From positions 1-46,517 of IMG/VR virus record IMGVR_UViG_3300017598_000390: a stretch of 46,517 nt of DNA; one strand, 5' to 3'. Shown here in pieces: positions 14,287-21,400 of the stretch. This DNA comes from a virus. The position numbers were made by a program, and so were the translations under genes. The notes beneath the pieces were generated by a model. The model was given only the letters and a program-made list of their open reading frames with translations. It was not told the origin of the DNA and did no database searches. Numbering within the stretch: position 1 is the stretch's first letter; every line of letters starts with the position of its first letter.

Positions 14287-15098
14287 TGACAAAATATATC
14301 TTAGCCCTAGCAGACGCTCATTGTGGACACCTTGTTGGGCTTACCCCGCCTAGATGGCAACTCAAGACCATCGCAAGAACAAAAACTAAACGTAACAAGT
14401 ATTATAAAGTTCAGAAAAGTCTTTGGAAAGCATTTGATAACATTGTCCAGAGCCTACCAATGCTTGACGGTCTTATTATCAATGGAGATATGATCGACGG
14501 TAAAGGTCAAAAAAGTGGGGGAGCAGAACTTATAACTTCACTCATGCAAGAACAGGCAGATATGGCTTGTGATGTTATTGACCACATTACCTTAAATAAG
14601 TGTAGGAAGGGGTATAAAATCTTTGGAACATTTGGAACGCCTTATCATACATCGCCATTTGGCGACCAGTGGGAGAATTATATTGCATCAAAATGCCAGT
14701 TTGATTCTATAGGCGCACATGAATGGATAGACGTTGAAGGCGTGATATTTGATTTTAAACATCACTTAGGTTCTTCTTCTGTTCCTCATGGTAGACATAC
14801 AGCAGCAGCTAAGGCTGGTTTATGGAACGACCTTTGGGCTATTGAGGGTATGCAACCGAAAGCTAATATAATTTTACGCTCGCACGTTCATTATTTTAGT
14901 TATTGCGGTAATAGAAGAAGGCTTTGTATGACATTACCTGCTCTTCAGGGAATGGGCTCCCGATTTGGAGCGTTACGTTGTGAAGGACTTGTAGATTTTG
15001 GCATGGTACTATTTGAGATTAAGTCAAAGAACGAGTATAACTTTTATCCTTTTGTTCATCAAGTAGGATCTCAGAAAACAAAGGCGGTGAAATTGTGA
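14286..15098 (+). CDS. Calcineurin-like metallophosphoesterase
   Basis: A 270-residue protein with the metallophosphatase motif set: D10-A-H12 at the N-terminus, NGDMIDG (66-72), GTPYH (117-121) in the place of the GNHD motif, HH (159-160) and SHVH (199-202). The enzyme should hydrolyse a phosphoester using two metal ions. Phage members of this family are often nucleases or nucleotide phosphatases. The missing Asn/His-Asp in the third motif may alter activity. The ATG at 14286 is preferred to an upstream TTG. Confidence 0.8.
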   Translation: MTKYILALADAHCGHLVGLTPPRWQLKTIARTKTKRNKYYKVQKSLWKAFDNIVQSLPMLDGLIINGDMIDGKGQKSGGAELITSLMQEQADMACDVIDHITLNKCRKGYKIFGTFGTPYHTSPFGDQWENYIASKCQFDSIGAHEWIDVEGVIFDFKHHLGSSSVPHGRHTAAAKAGLWNDLWAIEGMQPKANIILRSHVHYFSYCGNRRRLCMTLPALQGMGSRFGALRCEGLVDFGMVLFEIKSKNEYNFYPFVHQVGSQKTKAVKL

Positions 15099-15313
15099 AA
15101 ACAGGTAAAGCTATACAGACAGGATGGAAAGATTTGATACCAGAATATAATGAAAGACCAGAGGGATATTCAACTGCTTGTGAAATAGCAAGAGCTAGGG
15201 GTTTGTCAACTAGCATGGTTAGAAGTTTTTTGAGAAAAGCTAGGGAAGAGAATAAAATAAAGTTTATGAAAGCAATCGTAGGCGGAAGATTATTGTTAGT
15301 ATATAAAGATTAG
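15095..15313 (+). CDS. Helix-turn-helix-like DNA-binding protein (72 aa)
   Basis: GTG start overlapping the previous stop (GTGA). The segment YSTACEIARARGLSTSMVRSFL (about 25-46) has helix-turn-helix spacing, followed by a basic AREENKIK stretch and a beta hairpin (GGRLLLVYK) typical of a wing. Probably a winged-helix DNA-binding protein; target unknown. Confidence 0.6.
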   Translation: MKTGKAIQTGWKDLIPEYNERPEGYSTACEIARARGLSTSMVRSFLRKAREENKIKFMKAIVGGRLLLVYKD

Positions 15314-15321
15314 GGGGAACC

Positions 15322-15753
15322 ATGTGTAAAGTAACAGACGGATTAAAAGAAGTTCATTTTGCACCCTTCTTTAGAAACGCTGGTGAATGGTGGGAAGTTA
15401 CATGGAAAGATGAGGTTTATTACAAGATCAAGAAGGATAGCCCGATAGCAGATAAGTTGTGCAAAAAGATAAGGGAGCTACATAGCAATCAACTGGAAGG
15501 AGATTATATGAGTTGGGAGAAAGAGTTTGATGAGAAGTTTGTTAGCTATCCTGAAACACAAATTATCGTAGATTCTGGCGATATTGAGAAACTTAAATCC
15601 TTTATCCGCAAGTTATTGGAAGAAGAATGTAAAAGATGTATTCATAATGATAATTGTCGTTCCCAATGCGCAGATGAGTTGGAAGAAATAGAGGAATCTG
15701 GTTTTAATAAGAAATTTGTAGACCTTATAACCAAGTGGCGTAAGGAGGTGTGA
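15322..15753 (+). CDS. Hypothetical protein (143 aa) with Cys cluster
   Basis: Not recognised. Residues 1-60 are alpha/beta with several Trp; residues about 113-126 hold CKRCIHNDNCRSQC, a four-cysteine group that could bind a metal. AGGGGGAACC precedes the ATG. Located in a run of small accessory genes. Confidence 0.65.
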   Translation: MCKVTDGLKEVHFAPFFRNAGEWWEVTWKDEVYYKIKKDSPIADKLCKKIRELHSNQLEGDYMSWEKEFDEKFVSYPETQIIVDSGDIEKLKSFIRKLLEEECKRCIHNDNCRSQCADELEEIEESGFNKKFVDLITKWRKEV

Positions 15754-15755
15754 TT

Positions 15756-15929
15756 GTGAAACTTGAAGATAGATTAACAATTAAAGAAGCACTAGAGAGA
15801 GGATTTACGATTGACACTACTTGTTATCCTCATTTTGGGTACAAGGGAAGAAGGTTTAGTCCAACGGAAAAATCTGATGTATACACAGAAATAGAATCTC
15901 ATTTTATAGAGCTGTATGGTAAATACTAA
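15756..15929 (+). CDS. Hypothetical protein (57 aa)
   Basis: Not recognised. GTG start at 15756 with AAGGAGG placed eight bases upstream, inside the end of the previous gene. The protein begins MKLEDRLTIKEALERGF, helical, then a Tyr-rich half. The good ribosome site and packed position support it. Confidence 0.55.
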   Translation: MKLEDRLTIKEALERGFTIDTTCYPHFGYKGRRFSPTEKSDVYTEIESHFIELYGKY

Positions 15930-15949
15930 CCCAAGCTAGGGGGTGAAAG

Positions 15950-16444
15950 ATGGAACTTGAGAAACAGGTATGTTCATTAGAAATATCGAAGGAGTTGAAA
16001 GAGCTTGGTGTTAAGCAGGAGAGTTTGTGGTATTGGTGGTACGGTCAAATGAGTAAAAATTGGAGGATTCATAAAGGCTTGGATTTCAATCCACAAGAAA
16101 ATGGTAAAGATAGGTTTGGAGTTGATATTTACTCCGCCTTCACTTGCTCGGAGCTAGGGGAGTTGTTGCCTATAAGAATTGGATTTAGCGCTGACAAGAG
16201 TAAAGAATTAGGATATGAAAGTATGTTTCTTTCTTATGAGTTCATCGGGAAGGACAACTCTAATTATAAAGAAGTCCACATGGACAGATGTAATGTATTT
16301 TATAAACCATTCTCAGTATATAAAAAGAATAGTCTAAAATCTTTTATTTGTTGGGAACAGGGAACCACCGAAGCCAACGCTCGTGGCAAGATGCTGATTT
16401 ACTTAATCAAGGAGGGGTTATGGACACCAGTAAAGAATATATAA
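15950..16444 (+). CDS. Conserved hypothetical phage protein (164 aa)
   Basis: The body has an aromatic SLWYWWYGQM segment (about 25-34), and the end has WEQGTTEANARGKMLIYLI (about 138-156), a motif I recall in hypothetical proteins of other phages. Function unknown. AGGGGGTGAAAG precedes the ATG. It overlaps the next gene by 25 bases. Confidence 0.75.
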   Translation: MELEKQVCSLEISKELKELGVKQESLWYWWYGQMSKNWRIHKGLDFNPQENGKDRFGVDIYSAFTCSELGELLPIRIGFSADKSKELGYESMFLSYEFIGKDNSNYKEVHMDRCNVFYKPFSVYKKNSLKSFICWEQGTTEANARGKMLIYLIKEGLWTPVKNI

Positions 16445-16803
16445 AAATGTGCGAGAAGGCGGTGGAGATACAAGATAAAACTGAAATAATATTTGCAGAA
16501 AAGGTAAGTGATGTTGTAATTGTTGATGGAGATTGGTGGTTTTATGCTGGAGCAGATAGCAACCAGTACAAGAAAATCTGGCTTCCCCGACAAGACCAGT
16601 TGCAGGGGATGATTCAAGGAAGTGTATGGGAAAAGATTTTAAGGTTTAAAGATTTTCACCATGTGAAAGAAGATGGAAGTCCTATACAACGTATAAGTTG
16701 TGGATTGGAGAACATTACAACTTTTGAACAACTCTGGTTAGCGTTTGTGATGAAGGAGAAATTTAATAAGACTTGGAATGGGGAGGACTGGATATGTCAA
16801 TAG
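16420..16803 (+). CDS. Hypothetical protein (127 aa)
   Basis: Not recognised. The ATG at 16420 follows AAGGAGGGGTT; an in-frame start at 16348 would overlap the previous gene by nearly 100 bases and was rejected. Alpha/beta with DGDWWFYAG and LPRQDQLQGM segments. Overlaps the next gene by 10 bases. Confidence 0.7.
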   Translation: MDTSKEYIKMCEKAVEIQDKTEIIFAEKVSDVVIVDGDWWFYAGADSNQYKKIWLPRQDQLQGMIQGSVWEKILRFKDFHHVKEDGSPIQRISCGLENITTFEQLWLAFVMKEKFNKTWNGEDWICQ

Positions 16804-17024
16804 AGTCTAGGGCTAGAGAGCTATGCCAAGTATTTGGATTTAAGATTAAAGACGATACCGAAATTAAAAATCAATGTTGGTTTGACCTAGCCACCCATGT
16901 CGAGGAGGAGATAAGGAAAGCACGGTTAGAGGAGTTATTTTCAACATTAGGAACAAAAGGAATTGCTATTACAGATAGCACTTTTATTCAGAAACGCATA
17001 ACCGAGCTAAGAAAGGGGGAGTGA
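16794..17024 (+). CDS. Hypothetical protein (76 aa)
   Basis: Not recognised. The ATG at 16794 has GGGGAGGACTGGAT just upstream. Predicted helical with a charged C-terminus. Its TGA stop overlaps the next start codon. Confidence 0.65.
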   Translation: MSIESRARELCQVFGFKIKDDTEIKNQCWFDLATHVEEEIRKARLEELFSTLGTKGIAITDSTFIQKRITELRKGE

Positions 17025-17314
17025 TGATAGATTGGAGAGATGAAGATGCGCCATGGTTTTGGGTAAGTCTAATTAGACTAAAAGGAAATCAATCGCCACA
17101 AGCAAAAAAGGCTATCGATGATAATTGTACACATTGCACAAAGAATTTCTACTTCTTTGAAGGCGAAATAGGGTGTCTTGATGATGAGGGCGTTAAATAT
17201 ATTTGTCTTGGAGAATCAGATGTGCCGTGTTTAGGAGATAAAACTGAAAAACAAAAGATTGAGATTGTAGATGAACAATTCGGAATTGATGTACTTTCTA
17301 AGATTAAAGTTTAA
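17024..17314 (+). CDS. Hypothetical protein (96 aa), Cys-containing
   Basis: Not recognised. ATG at 17024, or GTG at 17021, after AAAGGGGGA. Contains CTHC (about 35-38) and two further Cys, with DDNCTHCTKNFYFFEGEIGC suggesting a small metal-bound or disulphide-free Cys cluster. The N-terminus is Trp-rich (MIDWRDEDAPWFWV). Confidence 0.6.
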   Translation: MIDWRDEDAPWFWVSLIRLKGNQSPQAKKAIDDNCTHCTKNFYFFEGEIGCLDDEGVKYICLGESDVPCLGDKTEKQKIEIVDEQFGIDVLSKIKV

Positions 17315-17344
17315 CTTAAAGACTCAAAGCCATAGGGGGGAAGG

Positions 17345-17461
17345 ATGAATAAATTAATTATATTTTTCTTGTTTTTCATAGTTCCTATGATTATTTGGTA
17401 TGGCGTTCTTTTAGCAATCGAAACATATAAGTTTATTAAAGAGTCGTTGAGAAGTGAATGA
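17345..17461 (+). CDS. Single-span membrane peptide (38 aa)
   Basis: One hydrophobic helix (IIFFLFFIVPMIIWYGVLLA) followed by a short charged tail. AGGGGGGAAGG precedes the ATG, a very strong site. Function unknown. Confidence 0.55.
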   Translation: MNKLIIFFLFFIVPMIIWYGVLLAIETYKFIKESLRSE

Positions 17462-17481
17462 ACTTAAAAGGAGGAGAACCA

Positions 17482-17817
17482 ATGAACGACAAACTTATAA
17501 AGAGCTTTGAGGGGATAATAGAAAAAAGTATTTTGAAAGACGACGCAGATATTGGGATGTCGCACCATAACGAAAAAGACAAAAAGGAATTAGTTGGCTT
17601 ACACACCTTTTACTTGGCAAGAGCCCTAGCATCGTCACTTGAGTTGGATGAGGAGAAGATAAGCGTACTCACAACAGATTTTTGCAAGAGGGTTGCTGTG
17701 TGGTGTGATAGGAATAATATAAAATATTGTGGGGATGGAATAGTTGCTCCACCATTTGAAAATATCATAAAAGAAGCTCTCAGCTCAGGCTTGATTAAAG
17801 TTAAGGAGGGGAAATGA
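17482..17817 (+). CDS. Hypothetical protein (111 aa)
   Basis: Not recognised. ATG at 17482 directly follows AAAGGAGGAGAACC. All-helical, with several Cys but no metal motif. The stop region overlaps the next start by four bases. Confidence 0.7.
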   Translation: MNDKLIKSFEGIIEKSILKDDADIGMSHHNEKDKKELVGLHTFYLARALASSLELDEEKISVLTTDFCKRVAVWCDRNNIKYCGDGIVAPPFENIIKEALSSGLIKVKEGK

Positions 17818-18026
17818 TGTATAAGAGATTTTATTATAAGAAATGTAGTTTGGCTTTTAATGTATTTCCAGCAACTGCTAAACAAGTGTCAAAAGTCTAT
17901 TTAACAGGGATTCGTAATTGGGTAGCAAACGATAGTTTTAACTATTCCATTGTCTTGGGAATATTTAGAATCATATTTTCAATAAATCGAGAAATTGCTG
18001 ATTGTTGTTGTGGAGAGCCAAAATGA
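17814..18026 (+). CDS. Hypothetical basic protein (70 aa)
   Basis: Not recognised. N-terminal half is basic and aromatic (MMYKRFYYKKCSLAF), then a hydrophobic stretch (SIVLGIFRIIFSI, about 46-58) that might be amphipathic or a short membrane segment, and a CCCGE tail. Overlaps the lipoprotein gene downstream by four bases. Confidence 0.55.
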   Translation: MMYKRFYYKKCSLAFNVFPATAKQVSKVYLTGIRNWVANDSFNYSIVLGIFRIIFSINREIADCCCGEPK

Positions 18027-18205
18027 ACCTATCTAAATATCTTATCCTATGTCTTTTGTTGTGTAGTTTCTTGGGTTGCAAAGAATCTAAGCTATCAACT
18101 TGTGAGTGTCCCGAATATAGTATTTTTGAAGCTAAAACTGATAGTGTAATCTTTTTAGAAAAGTGTGGTGAAATATGCGAACGAATAAAAACAAATATGG
18201 AATAA
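18023..18205 (+). CDS. Small lipoprotein (60 aa)
   Basis: Residues 1-19 form a lipoprotein signal peptide with the lipobox LLLCSFLGC (Cys19), so it should be exported and lipid-modified. The mature part is short (about 42 residues) with four more Cys. The gene overlaps the next lipoprotein gene by 31 bases in another frame. Overlapping small lipoproteins recall Rz1-type outer-membrane spanins, but these lie with early genes, so an exclusion or surface role is equally possible. Confidence 0.65.
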   Translation: MNLSKYLILCLLLCSFLGCKESKLSTCECPEYSIFEAKTDSVIFLEKCGEICERIKTNME

Positions 18206-18318
18206 TTCTTCTTTGTCTTTTGTTGTGTGGGTGTGCAACTTATGAACCAGAACTTATTACTACCAACTTTGAATATGATGACGAACTCAATTATGGTGGC
18301 AAATGTGAGACTGGATAA
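18175..18318 (+). CDS. Small lipoprotein (47 aa)
   Basis: A 47-residue frame with signal segment IILLCLLLCGC and Cys20 as likely lipidation site (LLCGC), leaving a mature peptide of only 28 residues. It begins inside the previous lipoprotein gene and ends inside the next small frame, forming a chain of overlapping genes. No strong ribosome site; translation may be coupled. Confidence 0.55.
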   Translation: MRTNKNKYGIILLCLLLCGCATYEPELITTNFEYDDELNYGGKCETG

Positions 18319-18379
18319 AGATCGAGAGTTCATCAAAGCCAACCTTTCCATACTAATCAAATACATGGAGGAACAATGA
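18275..18379 (+). CDS. Small hypothetical protein (34 aa)
   Basis: A 34-residue basic frame starting with two ATG codons (18275, 18278) inside the 47-aa lipoprotein gene and ending in an ATGA overlap with the next gene. GGAGGAAC near its end is the ribosome site of the next gene. It may serve mainly to carry ribosomes across; low confidence. Confidence 0.35.
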   Translation: MMTNSIMVANVRLDKDREFIKANLSILIKYMEEQ

Positions 18380-18642
18380 AAATATGGCAAATAGTAATCT
18401 TTCTTCTTTATTTAATGATTGTGGTTCCAATATTAATTATATACAGTTATATATACATGAGAGCGCATTTTCTTAGAAAGGGTGGGTTTGCGAAAGCAAT
18501 TAATGGCTTGTTCTTTTGGTGTTTGATACTTACAATAGTAAGTCTCTTATGGGGTGTGGAAATGTTAAATAACAAACAATATAATTATACTGATTTACAC
18601 AGAAGGGTAAAAATACTCGAAGATGCAAGAACTAATTATTGA
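18376..18642 (+). CDS. Two-span membrane protein (88 aa)
   Basis: Two transmembrane helices (about residues 5-27 and 43-62) with a basic loop (HFLRKGGFAKA) between, then a short helical tail. Size and topology are compatible with a class II holin, but it is not next to a lysozyme gene; so role is open. ATGGAGGAACA precedes the start. Confidence 0.6.
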   Translation: MKIWQIVIFLLYLMIVVPILIIYSYIYMRAHFLRKGGFAKAINGLFFWCLILTIVSLLWGVEMLNNKQYNYTDLHRRVKILEDARTNY

Positions 18643-18724
18643 AATACCCAAATGGGTGCTTGTAGCAGGAATATTATTATGTATAGCAGCGTCCATGAAC
18701 GACGGAGGAGGGAAAAGTGCATAA
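18623..18724 (+). CDS. Single-span membrane peptide (33 aa)
   Basis: A 33-residue peptide with one hydrophobic helix (WVLVAGILLCIAASM) and a Gly-rich end. It overlaps the previous gene by 20 bases and the next by eight. No clear ribosome site, so coupled translation would be needed. Confidence 0.4.
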   Translation: MQELIIEIPKWVLVAGILLCIAASMNDGGGKSA

Positions 18725-19055
18725 AAAACAACAAGAAACAATTTTAGAGTTAAAAACCATAGTAGTTATTCTCTACATATCCTGTATTATTATGATTCTT
18801 TTCACAGGACACAAAGCAAGGTTGTTGTCGGACACAACAGCGGAGAACGATAAACAAGTAAATGCCTTAACTAGAATGGTTTTTAGATTAAACACTCACG
18901 TTCACGAAAGACATATAAAAGACGAAGTTGTTTTTACAGAAAGGGTTCCTTATGATCTTAGCACCAAGAGATTTAATTATTGTGAAAGTGTGTTACAAGA
19001 ATACTATAGCAAAAGGGGTTATCGTTATTCCAGACCTTACGGCAGCGAAAAGTAA
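18717..19055 (+). CDS. Membrane-anchored protein (112 aa)
   Basis: GTG start after GGAGGAGGG. A single transmembrane helix (about residues 14-31, IVVILYISCIIMILF) is followed by a periplasmic-type helical segment and a basic, Tyr-rich end. An N-terminal anchor plus helical domain recalls inner-membrane spanins. Its last 104 bases overlap the GroES gene in another frame. Confidence 0.6.
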   Translation: MHKKQQETILELKTIVVILYISCIIMILFTGHKARLLSDTTAENDKQVNALTRMVFRLNTHVHERHIKDEVVFTERVPYDLSTKRFNYCESVLQEYYSKRGYRYSRPYGSEK

Positions 19056-19242
19056 TATAATGGAATATCATGGTGAAGTGACAGCGATAGGGCCAAAGAG
19101 TCCTTTTAGAAATGACTTAAAGGTAGGGGATAAGATATTGTATCACAGGAACGAGGGTATAAAGGTCATCTTAGAAGACGGAACAGAATTTTCGTCACTT
19201 AAACCAAGAGCTATACTGGGGGTGTATGATGAAACCAACTAA
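18952..19242 (+). CDS. GroES-like co-chaperonin (Cpn10), first copy
   Basis: A 96-residue protein, the standard GroES length. It shows MILAPRDLIIVK at the start, a mobile-loop region ending in GVIVIPD (22-28), GEVTAIGPK (41-49), LKVGDKILYH (56-65) and the C-terminal hairpin with EDGTEF and RAILGVYDE. It should form the heptameric lid of host GroEL, like T4 gp31, and assist folding of virion proteins. The start overlaps the previous gene by 104 bases but gives the exact family length. Confidence 0.88.
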   Translation: MILAPRDLIIVKVCYKNTIAKGVIVIPDLTAAKSNIMEYHGEVTAIGPKSPFRNDLKVGDKILYHRNEGIKVILEDGTEFSSLKPRAILGVYDETN

Positions 19243-19495
19243 AGGAAAGTACCTATGTTCGATTATAAGTGACGCTAAAAGATTGCCGTCAGGACTCTAC
19301 ATAGCGGAAACAATTAAAGAGAAACCGCATAGAGCAGTGGTTATAGAAGCTGGAGATCCTAAAGACGGTAAAGAACAATCAGCTAAGAAAAATGATATTG
19401 TTCATTTCCAAAGAGTGTGGAATAGAGAAGTACCGAAAGATAAAACTTTAATTTTTGTTAAAGAAGATGAAATCGTAGCGATTGAGAGGGGATAA
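19226..19495 (+). CDS. GroES-like co-chaperonin, second divergent copy
   Basis: An 89-residue protein that follows the Cpn10 layout more loosely: KPTKGKYL at the start, SGLYIAE (22-28) in the mobile-loop position, RAVVIEAGDP, NDIVHFQRVW and a C-terminal FVKEDEIVAIE like the GroES end strand. It starts in an overlap with the first copy. GGGGGTGT lies before ATG 19226. It probably forms rings on its own or with the first copy. Confidence 0.7.
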   Translation: MMKPTKGKYLCSIISDAKRLPSGLYIAETIKEKPHRAVVIEAGDPKDGKEQSAKKNDIVHFQRVWNREVPKDKTLIFVKEDEIVAIERG

Positions 19496-19538
19496 ATGAA
19501 CGGAGTATTATTAATAAAAAATAGCCAAAGGAGATCCT

Positions 19539-19601
19539 ATGTGGATATTTATTATTTGTTTATCGTTTAGTATATTTTTATATGGATATTACCAATCCTA
19601 A
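19539..19601 (+). CDS. Possible 20-aa membrane peptide
   Basis: AAAGGAG followed by ATG opens a 20-codon frame that is one hydrophobic segment (WIFIICLSFSIFLYGYY). It ends in the convergent overlap with the lysozyme/ejection gene on the other strand. The ribosome site is good, but the length gives little statistical support. Confidence 0.3.
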   Translation: MWIFIICLSFSIFLYGYYQS

Positions 19602-21400
19602 TCCTTATTCATCCACTTAGACCCCATATATCCACCACCTATTAAAGCTGGCCCCCAAGGAGCAACTTTTTTTAAACCAGCTTTTGTAGATTGTCGTTTA
19701 TTGAATTTTATAATATCTTTCATAATTTGTTTTCCCTGCCCCCATTGTTTAGAGAAATCTTCAAAGAAAACTTGTTTTCCTCTTTCACCCCCCTTTGAAA
19801 ATAATCTACTTAATCCGTTAGCTTTTATATTGCCATTATTGTCATACAAAACTCCAGATAGAGTTTTTCGCATTTGCATAAAATTGGCATATTTTTTATT
19901 TAGTTCTTGAAGAGCAGGATTTCCCTCGGCCATTATTTTATTGATCTTTCCATATGACTGCTCTAGTTGTGCCGTATTCATATCACCAATAGCTTTTCCT
20001 GACCAAACTTTACTAGGAACTGAGCGACGAATAATTCCTTTAATAATTTTTAGATTTTCTATATCAGGAATAATGTCTCCTTCTTTTGTTTTACTTAATA
20101 ATTTACTCCGAGAGATTTTCTTAATTATGTTCTCTGGTAAATCCCCTATAATATTTTGTACCTCTTTTATATTAACTTGTTTCTTACCTACTTTACTATA
20201 TACTCTATCATATTCTTTTGATAAAGACGTATATAAATCATCTAACCCACTATTAGCTAATTTTGCTCTATTAAGAACATAGTTCTTATCCATAACCTTT
20301 GGTATCTTGCTCTTTATAAGTTTCTCAGCTTTTTTTGCTGAAGACACTGCCTTGCCCTTTGTAATCGGATTAATCATCTTCAAAGAAGTAAAAAATCCTA
20401 TAGCTGCTGAAAGCGGCTCAGGTATATTCACTTTTCTTGCTATATCACCATATTGACCTAAGCGTTCTCCAGTGACACCCTTTTTTGCTTCTTGAAATAA
20501 TGACTTTGGTGAAAATTCTCCCTCCTGCATTTTCATACCAACATTTGAAACAGCAGCTTCATATCTTTCATAAGGCACTGCCAAGGCTTTCATTCCGATA
20601 ATAAGAGATTTCATTCCAGGTGATTTTGCTGGATTAACAAGAGATTCCTTAGAAAATTCATATGGTTTTTTTACTTCTTCGATAAGATTTTTTAGAGAAG
20701 ATTCTCTACTGGAAATCTTCTCTTCAGTTTTTTGATAACCAGGTAAAAACGTAGGAACATCTTTAGTTTGTTGGAAATCTATTTTATTATTAGTGGGTTC
20801 AAAGCTTATATCGTCCACTGGTTGAAAGTCTATATTATCCATATTGTCCTCCAATAATTTTGCTTCCGATTTTCTTCTAGTTTTGTATTTATCTCCAAAA
20901 TTATTTAATTCGCTAATAGCTGACTTAATATCATTATCAATTATAGTTTTATTAAATCTCGGTGTTCTTTTTCCTAGCTCTGGCCCATATTGAGTTATAA
21001 CAGAGCCTATCGCTGTTTGAAAATTTTTATCTAAATCTAAGAATTTATTTCCAGTTTCTTTTTCATAATAATCTATATATTGTAAGAAGTTTCCATCATA
21101 TATCTTTTCTTGTAAATTTTTTATTTCATTATCATTAAGATTTAATTTATTTTTATTAATAGACTGGCTGGCTTGGTAACCCTTTTTTCCAAGGAATGGT
21201 TTAATTTTTTTAATAATACTATCACTTACTCCTAATTCTTTTAAACCATCTTCAGTCTGTTGTCCTAAATCAATTCCAGATCCCACAGTAACTCCACTGT
21301 TACCTAAATATTCTCCTTTTTTATTTTTAGGTATGTATGGCTTTTTGCTATAACCTTCTTTTTCAATAATAAAAGATTTATCTATATTATGTCTTGGCAT
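19598..21400 (-). CDS. Ejection/internal virion protein with N-terminal pesticin-like lysozyme
   Basis: A 600-residue protein, the last gene of the virion operon. Residues 1-185 look like the pesticin/T4-lysozyme fold: EKEGYSKKPY (Glu13/Glu15), SGVTVGSGIDLGQQT (Thr38, Asp44) and a later GNKFLDL...QTAIGSVITQYG. It should cleave peptidoglycan. Residues 190-600 are helical and low-complexity, as in DNA-ejection proteins. A virion-borne lysozyme that opens the cell wall during genome entry is the best reading; it may double as endolysin since none is seen elsewhere. ATG 21400 overlaps the upstream stop (TGATG). Confidence 0.75.
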   Translation of the reverse strand: MPRHNIDKSFIIEKEGYSKKPYIPKNKKGEYLGNSGVTVGSGIDLGQQTEDGLKELGVSDSIIKKIKPFLGKKGYQASQSINKNKLNLNDNEIKNLQEKIYDGNFLQYIDYYEKETGNKFLDLDKNFQTAIGSVITQYGPELGKRTPRFNKTIIDNDIKSAISELNNFGDKYKTRRKSEAKLLEDNMDNIDFQPVDDISFEPTNNKIDFQQTKDVPTFLPGYQKTEEKISSRESSLKNLIEEVKKPYEFSKESLVNPAKSPGMKSLIIGMKALAVPYERYEAAVSNVGMKMQEGEFSPKSLFQEAKKGVTGERLGQYGDIARKVNIPEPLSAAIGFFTSLKMINPITKGKAVSSAKKAEKLIKSKIPKVMDKNYVLNRAKLANSGLDDLYTSLSKEYDRVYSKVGKKQVNIKEVQNIIGDLPENIIKKISRSKLLSKTKEGDIIPDIENLKIIKGIIRRSVPSKVWSGKAIGDMNTAQLEQSYGKINKIMAEGNPALQELNKKYANFMQMRKTLSGVLYDNNGNIKANGLSRLFSKGGERGKQVFFEDFSKQWGQGKQIMKDIIKFNKRQSTKAGLKKVAPWGPALIGGGYMGSKWMNKD

